A stretch of DNA of 64,000 bases from Bryum argenteum. Its lineage: Eukaryota; Streptophyta; Bryopsida; Bryales; Bryaceae. Where the stretch lies: the NCBI GenBank assembly GCA_037043015.1, contig CM073324.1:13413013-13477012 (forward strand), read 5' to 3'. The translations under genes and the position numbers were made by a program. Positions 37,691 to 49,605 of the stretch are shown here, one piece after another (the first letter of the stretch is position 1; each line of letters opens with the position of its first letter). The notes beneath the pieces were generated by a model, which had not been told where the DNA came from, searched no databases, and was given only the letters and a program-made list of their open reading frames with translations.

Positions 37691-39717
37691 CAGCGGCGGA
37701 TTTATTCAACCATCGGGACTCAGAACTACGAGCCTGAGAACGTGGTGGGGTGAGATTATCCTAGTGGAAACTCATTTAATTGAATTATGATTGGAGTTGA
37801 TGTTGAGTTTTTATATAATGTTAATATATAGAATAATTCGGTGGAAATCCAACCATTTGGTTGGTACCGAATAGGTAGAATAGAGTATTTTGTATTTCAG
37901 TACTTAAGAAGATAATAAGAGATAAAGGGCAGCATGGAGGTGACCATCCATGCCCAATGGCATGAGAGATGCCACATGGGCATGGTATGGGCCTTGGTGG
38001 CCCCCCCTTTCTCTCTCTCCTTTCTCCTTGGGAGCTGCTGGCTTTGGAGGAGTAGTGTGTTTTGAGTTTTTGGAGTAAATTTCTAAATTCTGAGAGTGTT
38101 GTAGAGTGTTAAGAGAGCTTTCCGAAATGGTATCAAGAAATTTCATACGTTTTGTGAGGGAGGAGCAACACTCTTTTTAGTGCAAAGAGGTCTGTTGCCT
38201 TGTGATTTTGTTAACCGTGACTTTGAGAAGTCACTATGTTCTGTAAAAAGAGTTTCTAAGTATGAAAATTTGAGTGTTTGTGTATCTTGAGTTCTTCTTT
38301 ATAAAAAGCTATTGAGTGTTCAATTTGGAGTTAGTATGAAGCCGTGGTGTTCATTTGAAGAAGAGGGGGTATCTTACTCTCTCAACATAGAGGCGGTACC
38401 AATAATCGTATTTTAAACTGGCCCTGTAATTTATTTTTTTACATCTTTTGATATTGAGGTTTTGAGATTCTGTAGCTTAACAAGTTAGCTTTCTATAGAG
38501 CTATCACTCATCAAATTAGGAGCTTCTGAGAGTTGTAGACACTCTTTTTAGTGAAGGAAGGTCTGCTGCCTTTAAATTTTGAAGGCCTAACTTCTACTGA
38601 CGATAGCGTTTTGTGTTTTATTCCTTCATATTTGTACTTTAACATGATTATAGAGTGTTGTATTAGCTTTCCAATGACATATCACTTGTATGATTTTAAT
38701 ACCGTATGAAACCGTGGTGTTTGATCAAAGTAGGCAGTTTATAACCATTAACGTTTGTTATAGTTAACAAATTATCTATTAAGTGTGTGCATGATAGAAG
38801 GATATATAGAGAGAGGGTATCATAGAAGTCAGGGTATTAAAAGTTATAGGTAATTAAACTTAATTACCTTAATCATATTTGTTAACACTAATCATAATTA
38901 ATTAACATTAACTCAGTTTTATTAATCTAATCACAGTTAGAGACTAATCAAGGTTAGAAGTTTTGATTAATCCTATTTAGTCAACTAATCTTTTGTCTAA
39001 TCACTTATGATTAATTAAGTTAATCTAATCTCAATTAAGGTTTACTTAACACATTAATACTAATCTTTTAACATATCCTTAATATTGTTTGTGTTATTTA
39101 CAATGACTTTCTTATATAGTTTGATAATTTCTCCTGCTTCTCCTACTTCTCATCTGACTTAGATGCAGCCAGAAACCCAGAGTTTTCCTAGGGCTAATTC
39201 TCTCTACCCAACAATGCTTTACATGGGGAGAAAATCCAAAGCATGCATAAGACCAAAGGAGGGAGAAAATCTCTCTCATGAGATTGGTTCATTCTTTTTA
39301 ACTTCAAGAAATGAAATTGTTACATGGGAGGTGTTTTTCTCTATCATTTAAAAATTTAAACCAATGTTCATTTAAAAATTTTCTGAATCAAGAGTCATAC
39401 ATAGTTTATAACAATTTAAGACTTAGATACATTCTCTTATTTATAGGGTTTGAAATTTCTTGTTTTTACAAATAATCTAAGAAAAATATAGGAAAGGCAT
39501 TGTACCCACCCACCCCCCTTCCTTCACGACCCCAAAACCTTTTTCATCTTTGTATAGTAAGTAATATTAATTTTGAGTACCTTTGCTTATTGCAAACATA
39601 AACCAATGTTATAGCATTCTATCAATGACCCTAAGATTTTAGGGGATGATAGAAAGAGGAGTTGCAAGTCTGCAAAGATATTACCATATGCACTAAGGAT
39701 GAACTAAAAACTACTCT
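37691..39717. other. AT-rich, non-coding repeat-like stretch
   Basis: Contains two loosely similar blocks (near 38110-38200 and 38500-38590) sharing ACACTCTTTTTAGTG / GACACTCTTTTTAGTGAAG and GTCTG.TGCCTT, and twice a CCGTGGTGTT segment (38342, 38711). No open frame of interest. It could be the untranslated part of an old retroelement, but nothing proves it. Confidence 0.3.
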
Positions 39718-41250
39718 TTACTTCACTTCAATCATAGTAACGTGCTTTACCATGGTTCCTCCAAAATCCAACAACGCATTCCGGTCACATTGCATCAGCT
39801 GCTCCAACTGCTCCTTCTCCCTGCGGTGCTCTTCTGTCAACTGTGCAAAGTATTTAGACTCTGGTTCCAAGCCAATTGCATACTCGAACCCCTTTATGGT
39901 CTTTCTTAACCGTCTCACCTACAAACACTCCATTGCAATTTTGTCATCTCAATGGCCAAGTTTAGCAAAGTCGAACATTATATCACATGCATGAATCAAC
40001 AAAAACTCCAAGAGTACCAGTTTATCAACATAATCTGACGAAACGTCAAACTCACCGTCTGATATGGCCACTTGGAGACCCCAAGCTCTTTGTAGAATTT
40101 CGTGAACGCCTCACGGTTCAATGATAGTTTCTTTGCGACTACATCTCCTGGTAAGTGGAAGTACTGTGCGAAATCTGTCAACCGCTGAGGCTTTGGCACT
40201 GAACCTTCAACCTGACTCACATCGAAATAATCACGGATCAATATTGCATCCTCACAACAGACCACATAGAATGCTATTCCAGAAAAGCATCATAAGAAAT
40301 CAAACGAACATACAATATTTGGAAGTGCATCATTGGCATTGTCGGCTCCAGGATGGCCCTCGGGCAGCTTGTCATTGACAATGTCATCGGCTTTAGGTAG
40401 CGGTTCGGCACCCATCGCTTCCAACTTCCTCATCATTGCATCCAAGGTTTCATCAGAGAGAAACGGTGATACACCACTCTGCACGACGTTACCTTCATTC
40501 TACATATCCATGAAATTGGGACCGTAGAATTATATCTCCGTAACATGGCATTCTGTACCAGTGCCATTCTAATAAGAGAATGTGTACGAACTAGTCAGCA
40601 GGTTGCTACGATACTTACCCTCTCGACATAAAGTTGGGCATGCAAATTACATGAAATTAATCACATCCATTATGTGAGGCGTGCATGCTCAATTCTGATA
40701 GGAAGTACACCATAACTGTTCTCCATGCATCTTTTCTATTATCCACAGCTCCATTCAAACAGTTGCTAATCACCGCATTTTTATGATGACATCTACTGAG
40801 ATTATTTCAGATAGATAATGCAAAGAGTGAATGCAAAGCGGACATACTTGATGAGGCTGAGTTACTTCTGTGCTGATTGGCAACACGGTCTGAATATGAC
40901 TCTCGTGCCTCATGTCGATCATTGCATCGTCTGTGGCTACTACTTCATTCGCAGCAGGCTGATCGCTCGGGTGAACGTCACGGCTTGAACAGTCCACCGG
41001 TTGATTGTATGAATCAACGATAAAAGGCTCCCTCCCCTTGTCTGGAGCTTTGGTAACAGAAGGCTCACTGTTGCTGTCGCTTGGGACATGATCGACCAAA
41101 CCAGGAGGCTGACACCGTTTGCTTTGAGGTTGGGGACAAACAGGTTTGCCATCAGCGCTTGAAAGGTCGTCGACGCTAAAAGGAGACCAGGGAGTGGCTG
41201 GTGCCGGTGCGGAGGAGTCGGGGTGAGCCGTGTTTGAGCTTTATGTGGGC
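39718..41250 (-). CDS. RWP-RK-like protein gene, start not found
   Basis: RWP-RK proteins are plant transcription factors. Likely exons (minus): about 41250-40851, 40499-40314 (or 40307), 40273-40056, 39918-39718. Exon 3 reads DFAQYFHLPGDVVAKKL, then FTKFYKELGVSKWPYQTV, and exon 4 continues RRLRKTIKGFEYAIG. This follows the RWP-RK fold (Y/HFSLPI..AAK.L......K..CRE.GI.RWP.RK), but the core RWPxRK reads KWPYQT. A coiled-coil-like tail (YFAQLTEEHRREKEQLEQLM) follows, as in many RWP-RK proteins. The N-terminal part is acidic and Ser/Pro rich. No in-frame ATG was seen after the stop upstream of exon 1, and the exon 2/3 phase only fits with a weaker donor. It may be a diverged gene with a missing first exon or a pseudogene. 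Confidence 0.45.
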
Positions 41251-41469
41251 GGCGTTGTGTCCCGTCCGTAATTAGGCAGATCTATTATGGAGGTTGCAGA
41301 GACTTTAGACGATGAGATTAGGGTTCGCTGTCCATCCGGATGGATGTATAACCTGGCTAGATTCTGCAACGTCGCTCAGCTGCCCGTCGCTTCGCCGCCC
41401 GGCCCAACGAGGCTCCAATACCAGCTTGTTGGCCAACTTTTAGCGAACTTTCATTATCTTCTCCGAATC

Positions 41470-41676
41470 CCCCATGCCGTTGTCCTCTGCCTTCACGGAT
41501 TCCGTTCGCGTCGATCTCAAATGTCACCTTGATCTGAGGCATGTCCCGGGGTGCCGCGGGAATGTCCGTCAGATTGAAGTTTCCCAGCTCGTGGCAATCC
41601 TTTGTCAAAATCCGCTCTCCCTCCAACACCTGGATCGATATTGTCGTCTGCTGGTCCTGGTAAGTCGTGAACAACT
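41470..41676 (-). pseudogene. HSP70/BiP fragment (substrate-binding domain)
   Basis: Minus-strand frame reads [20 protein letters not shown], then [31 protein letters not shown]. This matches the start of the substrate-binding domain of ER-type HSP70 (BiP). After DANGI the match goes on in another frame ([14 protein letters not shown]), so there is a frameshift, then a stop. The rest of the chaperone is missing on both sides. Its 5' end coincides with the edge of the 690-bp repeat, which suggests capture or insertion. Confidence 0.75.
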
Positions 41677-42385
41677 TATATTTTAATATTTTTCAATCCC
41701 TTTTGGTATTAATGAAAAAATGTTCAAACTTCTCCGCCACGATTATGACTTTCTCAATGTTTCCGGTATTTTGACCAATGCATGTTGCTCAGATACCATT
41801 GTTGCCTAGAAAGTCCTTAGTTATCCCGAAGCTCCACCTCCGTAGGAACGTTGTATTTCATCCAAAAGCCGTAGTCATAAAATATCGTTGTAACAAATGA
41901 ACCCCCCGCGTCCATGATTGTACTTTGAGTGTAATCAAATAAAAAAGTGGAGTCTTGAACTGAACTAAATCATATTAATTTAGTATAAATTGTACAAAAT
42001 TAAAATTTGAAAAAATACTTATATACATCATAGCCAAATAAAGTATCTAAGAAATTAAAAAGATAAACAATCTAAAACAAACCCAAACTCCACAAAACAT
42101 GCTACCTGAAATATATTATATTGAAATTATTATGATTAATTTAATAGATTGATAATATTTTGTTTATTATTTAAGACTCTACATGATTTAATAGATTGAT
42201 GATATTTTATTTATCTTTTAAGACTCTAAATCCCTATCAAAACTTTATAAAACAACAATTGAAGAACTTTTGTAAAACCTTCAGTTTTCCATAACATTAC
42301 AATATTTAAATAAAAAACTAGTTTTAGCGGTTTGTAATGAGATTTTTTCATGACCACAATTAACATATTCAAATAATATTGCGAA
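41677..42385. repeat. 690-bp dispersed repeat, copy 2
   Basis: Direct copy of 32778-33470, with an extra duplicated piece near 42185-42225 (TTTAATAGATTGATGATATT repeats 42129-42150). Confidence 0.85.
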
Positions 42386-42429
42386 AGTGGTATTTTTCCT
42401 ACCCCTTCAATTACCTTATCTACTAACCT

Positions 42430-43085
42430 CTAACTAGACCCCAAACCAGTCCCACAAACTGGTCCCCCAAACCGGAACCCAAACTCGTCGTGAACTAAAC
42501 CAAAAATTGTCCTAAATGCAACAATGATCCTACCTAAGACTCCAAGCTGGTTCAGGCCTGAACCTCAAACTCGTCATAGCCTGAACTCCAAACTGGTTCT
42601 GACCTGGACCTCAAAATAGTCCTGGCCTAAACCTCAAATTGGTCCTGGTCTAGACCCCGAACTGGTCATGGCCTAGTCCCAAAACTGGTCCTGGCCTAGT
42701 CCTCAAACTCGTTCTGGTCTAGACTTGGAACTGGACTAGACTCAAAGCTCGTTCTCCCTTGGATCACAAACTGGTCCCCACTTGGACTCCAAACTGGTCC
42801 TGGTCTGATCCCCAAATTGGTCCTGGCCTGGACCCCAAACTGGTCCTCGTCTAGACTTGAAACTCGACTAAACTTAAAGTTGGTCCTGCCTTGGATCACA
42901 AACTCGTCATGGCCTAGCCCTAAAACTGTCTTAGATTCAAAACTGGTCTTGCCCTAGATTCTAGACTTATCTTGAACTGGACCAAAAACTGGCCTAGACC
43001 TTGACTGATCTTGTCATGGATTTCAAATTGGTCCTGATCTGACCTTGAAACTGGCCCTGAACCAACTTTAAAACTGGCTTGGACA
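42430..43085. repeat. 23-bp minisatellite, diverged
   Basis: About 27 imperfect units of the pattern TGGCCTAGACCCCAAACTGGTCC (23 bp). The clearest run is 42600-42720, where consecutive units are exactly 23 bp. The period is not a multiple of three and no frame survives throughout, so it is not a coding repeat. Confidence 0.9.
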
Positions 43086-45011
43086 GTACTCGTAAAAGCC
43101 ATACAGTATATGAGCGATTCAACCCGTAGGAAGAAAAGTCATAGAGTTGGGCCGGTTGAGAGTAGAGACACCCTAGCCTAACCCTTCCAAGCAATGGACC
43201 ACCAAACTCTACCAAAGTCAAATCCTAACAAGCATTTACAAACACCATGCATCCACCATCACGCGATCATCAATACACGAAATACAATAAACATCACAAA
43301 AAACCAATGGGGGAAGAAGAAGTACAATTGGAGTCCAACCTCAGCTGAACCCTTGGCCACTAAAATAGCCGTATCTCCCTCGTTCTTGCTCCTCTTGAAG
43401 CAAGCTAGGAGTTTACACAGAGCTAGCTTGATGATGTGCTTGAATCCGGAAGCGCGTTTTGTAGTTCTTGATACAACTTGAGTTATGTGGCCGCAAAGTC
43501 AGGCCCTCCATGTGCCCTCCACAATAGACATGCTTTCACTTAATCGATCACCATTCCTCCGTCCATGATCCAAGAAGAGAAAGCCTAGGCTTTTTAAAAA
43601 GTTGGCTTCAAGACGCCCCTCTCCTCCAAAGGACTTGCTCAAATTTGTCTCCTACTGATAGAAATGCCGCCTCTTCTCGTCGTCCGCCTCAAGCCGGTGA
43701 AGTCCTCTTGGGAGATCCGCCATAGCTCCCCCGTCGCCGCTCCTATGACCGCACGCTTGGGCTCGTTGGAAAGTTGGCTTCAAGACGCTCCTTTTTTTGA
43801 AAGGGCTTGCCCTAACTCGTCTCCAGCCAAACGCTACACCTTCTCAAAGTTGCCAGATCCAGATCTTAGTCGGGAAATCCACTCTCCTATCTTCTACCCT
43901 AACCTACCCACACTCACACCCACATTCAACAACTCCACACCTCCTACTTGCATAATTTCTTCTCATATTAGGTCACACATTTCAAATTTCCATAGCTACA
44001 ACCCTATAAGCATCTCTACTCACACACACACACATCCAAAAACAAGAGAGACAAAAAACCAGCAAACCCTAGTCAAGTTGTGAGAGACGAAGTGGAAAGA
44101 AAATGAGAGAGAGAAAAAGAAATAGGACACTAAAGAAAAGATGAGGGGAGAGGCGGAAACATGAAAGAGGAATTGTCCTCTTTCACATTCCTTCTTACCT
44201 TGTTGCTTTCTCAATTACATATCTACCTCTAACTCTAATACTACCTAACATCTAATATTCTTCAATTCCAATAATTTAGTTATCCTTCCTAACATACAAT
44301 CATGTAATTGTCACTAAGTTACTATTCTCAATATTTTTCATGATCATTCTAATAACTTTCTAACCTAATTCTATCAATTCCAATTTAATGCATTTAGTCT
44401 ATAAGAACCACACAAACTACTATAATCAAATGTATTTTGCATCTAGATATTCAATAACTGATATGTGAGCCATTCGGATGGCTCACATAGTACCACAATG
44501 GTATTACAATTCCAACAATACTACTAATCAACCCCACCTTCTAACCCTATTCCTCTAATACTCCAGAGTGGAAAACTTAGCATTACGTTCCAACACATTT
44601 ACACACAAATCTAGACATACTTCATTGAAAATTCATGATAGTACAGATAACTTCTGCCCGTAACAGTCCACTCTCTGGTCCCTCCAGATATATGTCTAAA
44701 GCAGTAGTTATCTCCTCTATCCAACACACACACACACTCTCACAAACACACTCACACACACACCTCCTAGCTCCAACTCCAACTTTCAGGTAGAGAGCCC
44801 TCGCTCCCCAAACCCTAGCCGCCACACTGGTCTCCAAACCCTAACTGATTTCATCTATCTACAGGATTTCATCCATCCATCAGATTTCATCCAAAACCTG
44901 ACTTAGTGTAACCCAGAAAGTCCAGACTACTGGTCCAGTAACTAAATAAGTTTATAGTATTCAAAATCTAAAAAGCTTCAAAACCTATTAGTTAGGTAGA
45001 TAAGATTCTTC
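43086..45011. other. Non-coding stretch with simple repeats
   Basis: CA microsatellites lie at about 44019-44034 and 44723-44762. No gene is supported; a 139-codon frame at 43664-44083 (+) is Pro/Ser rich and matches nothing. A perfect 12-bp inverted repeat is annotated separately. Confidence 0.5.
44462..44489. repeat. Perfect 12-bp hairpin
   Basis: Arms TATGTGAGCCAT and ATGGCTCACATA flank the loop TCGG. No U-run follows, so it is not a bacterial-type terminator. It may be a recombination footprint or the end-to-end junction of an inverted repeat. Confidence 0.85.
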
Positions 45012-46191
45012 TTAACCCCTAAAATTCCTTGTGTTTTTGGGAGCTAGAAATCTCAAAACTGCGATTTTCTACCTCTATGCACTCCCGAGAGTATGTGCCA
45101 ATTTATTTTACTATTTTTAGACTTCCAACCGTAGGATCTTGTACCTAAGTCTATTTATAGGCACTGATCCAAAAATTGACCGTTGGATGTTTTTCATTTG
45201 CGAGATCATAATGTTCAAAGTTAGTGCAAAAGTTTTTTTCGGCCTTGCCCGAGATGCATTGTCTCCATGGTGCCTAGGAGGACTTGATGATTGTTACTCC
45301 AAACATTTTGGTCATATTTTTTTCCATGTAGATAGGTAGGTTGGTTATGCTCATGCAAAAAATTGGACCCTCATTCGGCTCTATGAACCTTCATGCACAA
45401 TTTTTTCTACACATTGGTGTGAATTCCATGCAAAATGTCAAAGTTAGAGGAAACTATACATAGCAACAAACTAAAATGGATTCAAAGGAAAGCGAACGGT
45501 GAGAATGTGTCTCCCTATATTTTTGAATTTTAGGAGAAAAAAAAAAATGAAATTTAGTATCATCTCAAATTGTGAGAATTTTCACAAGTGCGAATAAGTA
45601 AAATTCGATCAAAAACCCAAGGGGCAGTCCTTAGATGTTGGGGGTGTTTCTTGGAGTAAGGGGCCCAACATGCAATTAGTGACCCTGCAATTAGCCCTTA
45701 CAAGAAGTAATAACGATTGGCCATAAATATGGCTAAAAAAAACTCTTTTTTGGATCAATGTCAGAGGGGGGTGCTACTGCAATTAGAAGCAACGGAATAA
45801 AGGTTTAATGATGATGGCGAGTGGTGCGGAGGTGGCATTCCAAGCATTCCAAGCCCCATTATTGTAATCTAGGGTTATGCAAAAACCCATCCCAAAGGAC
45901 CTGCCCTTTGCCAATCCTTTCCCCTGACCCTCATGGCCGCCCGTTGTACGACCTCACTCCTCATTGGTGCAGAAGGCAGCCCGATCTGCCCCAGTTGGGG
46001 TCCAAAACTAGAACATGCTCTCAAAAATTCTAGAATTGAAATCTAGCTTCAAATTTTTTACCACACAAACTATGTAGTATAGAGAACCTTCTGTGAAAAT
46101 TGTGGCCTCAAATAATAATTTTAAGTCACTCAACGAAAGTGCCCAAAACAGCAAAAAGCCATTTCAGCTTTCTTGGGTCTTTAGGGGTTAA
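45012..46191. mobile_element. Non-autonomous TTAA/CCCC element, full-length (1172 bp)
   Basis: Starts TTAA-CCCCTAAAATTCC at 45012 and ends TTTAGGGG-TTAA at 46191. The ends are inverted (CCCCTAAA/TTTAGGGG) and flanked by TTAA on both sides. It has no transposase frame. Inner parts (CCAACCGTAGGATCTTGTACC, GATGATTGTTACTCCAAACA) recur in the copy at 59.8-60.8 kb. TTAA duplication plus CCC termini is the piggyBac pattern; no other plant superfamily I know uses exactly TTAA with such ends. Confidence 0.65.
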
Positions 46192-47280
46192 TAGTACTTT
46201 AGTCTTGGAAAATCTAAAATTTTGGCCACGCATACAGTGCTTTAGTTCAATGTTTATTAATGTGCAATTATTCATACTTAATGTCAATTTTGAGTTTTTT
46301 GTTCAATGAATTATCATTTATACCTCCTTGTATCTACTCTGCCCATGGAACGTTTAGAGGTTAAATGCTGCAAGCGCCATTTGTGAACATAATTGAAAAT
46401 GTTATACCGGATGTTTTGAAGGTTCTCCTTCGTAAGTGTATTCTTCATTGATAAATATTAAGGATAAATGACAAAGCTAGCATAAAATATTTTAAAGAGA
46501 TAATGGGCTATTTTCAAGTCATCTAAGACCATATTTGATGATTTTTTCCTAAAACTAGAAATCAAAAAATTAAGATTTAAAATGACATGAGTTTTGAAAA
46601 TTGTAATTATATTGTATGCTTATAAGTTTTATAAAATATGTGCTCTACTATAAAGGTTGTACATATATCTTAAGGTGCTTTGTTTATTCACTGCATTTTT
46701 TATTTGTAGCATTTTGTATTTTTAGGGAGTAATATCAAAGTTCATGACGTGAAGTATTTAGGCGTAGCGCATGTGTTGTAAAAAGCATTTGTTTAGACAA
46801 CACAAAACTATACAAGCTTAAAACCACATATATAATTGGTGATTCCGACTATACAAGTAATTATCTTTTGACAAAAATCTATTCCAAGTACACTTGAACT
46901 TAACAAATTTTCATGTTGATTTTTTCTTCTAATTAGATTTTCATATTAGTCTATATGGAATATTTTGAAACTTAATACGTATAAAAGGTTTCTACCATCT
47001 ATTTTTAAAATGAAAAAGAAAAGATTCAAAATCTCTTTAGTATAATCCATTTACGTACTTTAAGTTACAATTGAATTGTCGGTTTAATTACTAATCTCAA
47101 AAGTCAAGAAATCTCCCAAGTTAACCTTAATTAACTTAGTATCAACTTAAGGGTAACTTCAAAGATTAACAAATGGAAAAACGTGTGGTTAATGTGTCTT
47201 TGAATGGGTTGGCCTAGTATTTTTGAGTTGTTCACAAACAAACCCGACTAGGTTACAAATCTATTTGTACACATTAGGGA
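46192..47280. other. AT-rich stretch, nothing recognised
   Basis: No gene, no clear repeat. Confidence 0.4.
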
Positions 47281-48555
47281 TTGCCAAAATATGTGAATGT
47301 ATTGAGCAATGTATTTGATAAATTTTCATTCATGGTGTCAAAGTGTAGGTTGGATATGGATCATGGAAAATATATGAGCAATATGGAGAATGTTCCTGCG
47401 TCCATCAATCACGTTACACCAACCCGAGAGCATAGTCACGGAAGTCACGGACAATTATCATTGGGGAGACGATTTTAGCATCTGCAGCGGGCCATAATCG
47501 ACGCAATAGTTCCCCTTTGAATTCGGCAAGGAGAATTTATAAGAGTAAGGAACATGTTGGTGTGCATCTAAAAGATAGAAATGAAACAGTCATAGGATGA
47601 GGAATTCTAGAGACAAAAATTCAAGTAGGCGACAGTGTTGGAGGTCTTATTTTGTTTCCCCATCAATGCGTTGTCCGGATTTTAGAAGTTCATGCAACAA
47701 GACTTGCATATATAAATAAAGATAGCGAATCCATGGTAGATTGCACTGGACAGATTATTCGATGGTCGAAGGATTTAATCAAAGCGATTGAAGATAATAA
47801 TGGTTATAGTCCAAGTTTAAATGATGTCTCCCGCCCTTTTGATTTTTCTGAAGAGGGGGCCTCTGAATCAAGAATAAATGTAGATCAGAATTCCAAATTT
47901 CAAAAGTGAGAACTACAACAGAGGATGCAACGATTCACCATATGAACAAAGTCCGTCAAAGATACACCACATACGCAGTGTATCTGGAGTTGATAGATTG
48001 CCACAAAGCTCTCAGAAGCAAAAGTATGTGATGGTTCAACGTTAAACGCATGAAAGAAGACCAAGAAAAATTGGGATAACACGGTCTGATAAATTAACAC
48101 TCAGAAATGTGCAGATTGACTTGCGATTAAGAAATTGCTCAAAAGGATGCTTGGAGGAGTTGGAAGCAAGTGTTGTGTTGTTGAAGCGATTCAAAGCATG
48201 GGGATCAGAGAAGTATGAGGAGAGGGCATATTGGATTCTCGAGAGCCTGACAAATGTTTACAACGCTGAAACGGATAAGTTTGAGACCAAACTTTGTGGG
48301 CAAGACATATGCAATGGTTGCTATGCAATCGTGCTTGGATATTCAAGAAGTCGGATTGAAAAATTGAAATCGGACATCAAAAGTAGGGGGGTTGCTTCAG
48401 AAGTACATGATATCTAATGCAATGGCAGAATATTGGCAGTTCACGAAAATACTGTCAATGTATCGCGTACATCATCAGGGTTACATTCAATGAAGACAAT
48501 GTTTGAGAGATTTGTAAAAGAAGCAGAACGTAGGGTAGTATTAAAAATATAAAGA
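47281..48555 (+). mobile_element. N-terminal half of a DUF7869-type transposon protein, opposite orientation
   Basis: Frames at 47281-47478, 47652-47909 and 48109-48417 give pieces of one protein: CSKGCLEELEASVV, ERAYWILESL, KLCGQDICNGCYAIVLGYS, then MKTMFERFVKEAER. From about 48215 to 48535 the DNA matches the reverse complement of 29640-29320 at high identity (for example GTCAATGTATCGCGTACAT in both). The G..IC...Y...LG pattern is the segment that precedes the catalytic part in this family. The fragment stops before the HTHEDID core. Frame breaks are present. Confidence 0.6.
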
Positions 48556-48747
48556 ACCAATACAGAGCTCACTGAAACAAGTTTTCAATAGAGGGAGATT
48601 TGCTTACACTTGCAAATCCTGAGCTGAATAAATTTAATTCATTGAGATAGAGAATGACGACTACTTCATCCAGACTTTGTTATGGAATAAAAACACGGTA
48701 TTCGGCAATTTTGCTCACGTATAACCGAGTAAGCGTTCGTAGCAGCT

Positions 48748-48865
48748 ACAAAGGAGGATGGAAGAGGGGTAATGAGCCCCCTAATTTTTTGATGTATAGA
48801 CATTAAATGCCAAGGAGTACGCTTCCAATGGTAACTTGGGGTCGCAGACCTCAAATTTGAATTCA
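48748..48865. repeat. Diverged dispersed repeat, matches the left part of the window
   Basis: Resembles about 790-905: GGAGG, T-run, then TTGGGGTCGCAGACCTCAAA against TGGGGGTGCAGACCCCAAA. Identity is moderate and judged by eye. Confidence 0.45.
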
Positions 48866-49605
48866 AAATTATCAAAAACGGCATGGAGAGGTCTCCACAG
48901 ATTCTAGGGTGCCTCCTTGGAAGCTGCCACAAACCATTGCCCCGTGTAACCCATTTTGTAATTTGACACATACCTTCAAGAATGGGTGGACTTCAAGATC
49001 GAAGGGACAGGACAACAATTTGAAGAGATTTGGAGTACTTGGGGTACTCCAAAGAGGAAAAATGGAATGACATGTTTAAGACAATGAAGTGGGAACATGT
49101 GATGGCCAACTCATATTGCGTTGTCTAAGGTATTTAAAATTATACAACTATATTTAACATAAGATCTTCATATGTACTATACCTAAAACCTAGTATATAT
49201 AGTATGTCTTGGTTTATAATTCCATTTATATTAAGATAGACTTAACTCCTTCAAAGTTTTAATCTAGTGAATAATGGAAAGCCACATATGGTAAATAAAG
49301 AAAGTTGGCACAACCTTAAGAAGAAAAAATCAGATTTAACGATCTTCAACATATAAAGTTCCAAAGTTACTATTGAGTTGATACTAAGTTAGTTGGAGTA
49401 AACTTCAAAGACATGATTTTCTCTTGAAGTAAATAATAAAATAAAACCCAAAACATCAAAATTGATGATAAAAAATATATCTTAATTCTGTAATTATTGT
49501 TCTTCAAAACACGTGATACACTACAATAAGAATTTGAAATAACTTTTCTCATAGTCCATGAGAATAAAAGAACATTATATTTATATCAATAGAGTTTAAT
49601 TGTGC
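48866..49605. other. AT-rich stretch, nothing recognised
   Basis: No gene or repeat assigned. Confidence 0.4.

Noticed and set aside
37750-38800. Possible retroelement terminal or leader region
   Set aside because: Internal similar blocks were seen, but no matching second end, primer site or coding part; too weak to name a family.
43664-44083. 139-codon Pro/Ser-rich plus-strand frame
   Set aside because: No family match, runs into a CA microsatellite, and composition follows local C-rich DNA.
44462-44489. Rho-independent terminator reading of the hairpin
   Set aside because: Plant nuclear DNA, no U-run and no adjacent gene.
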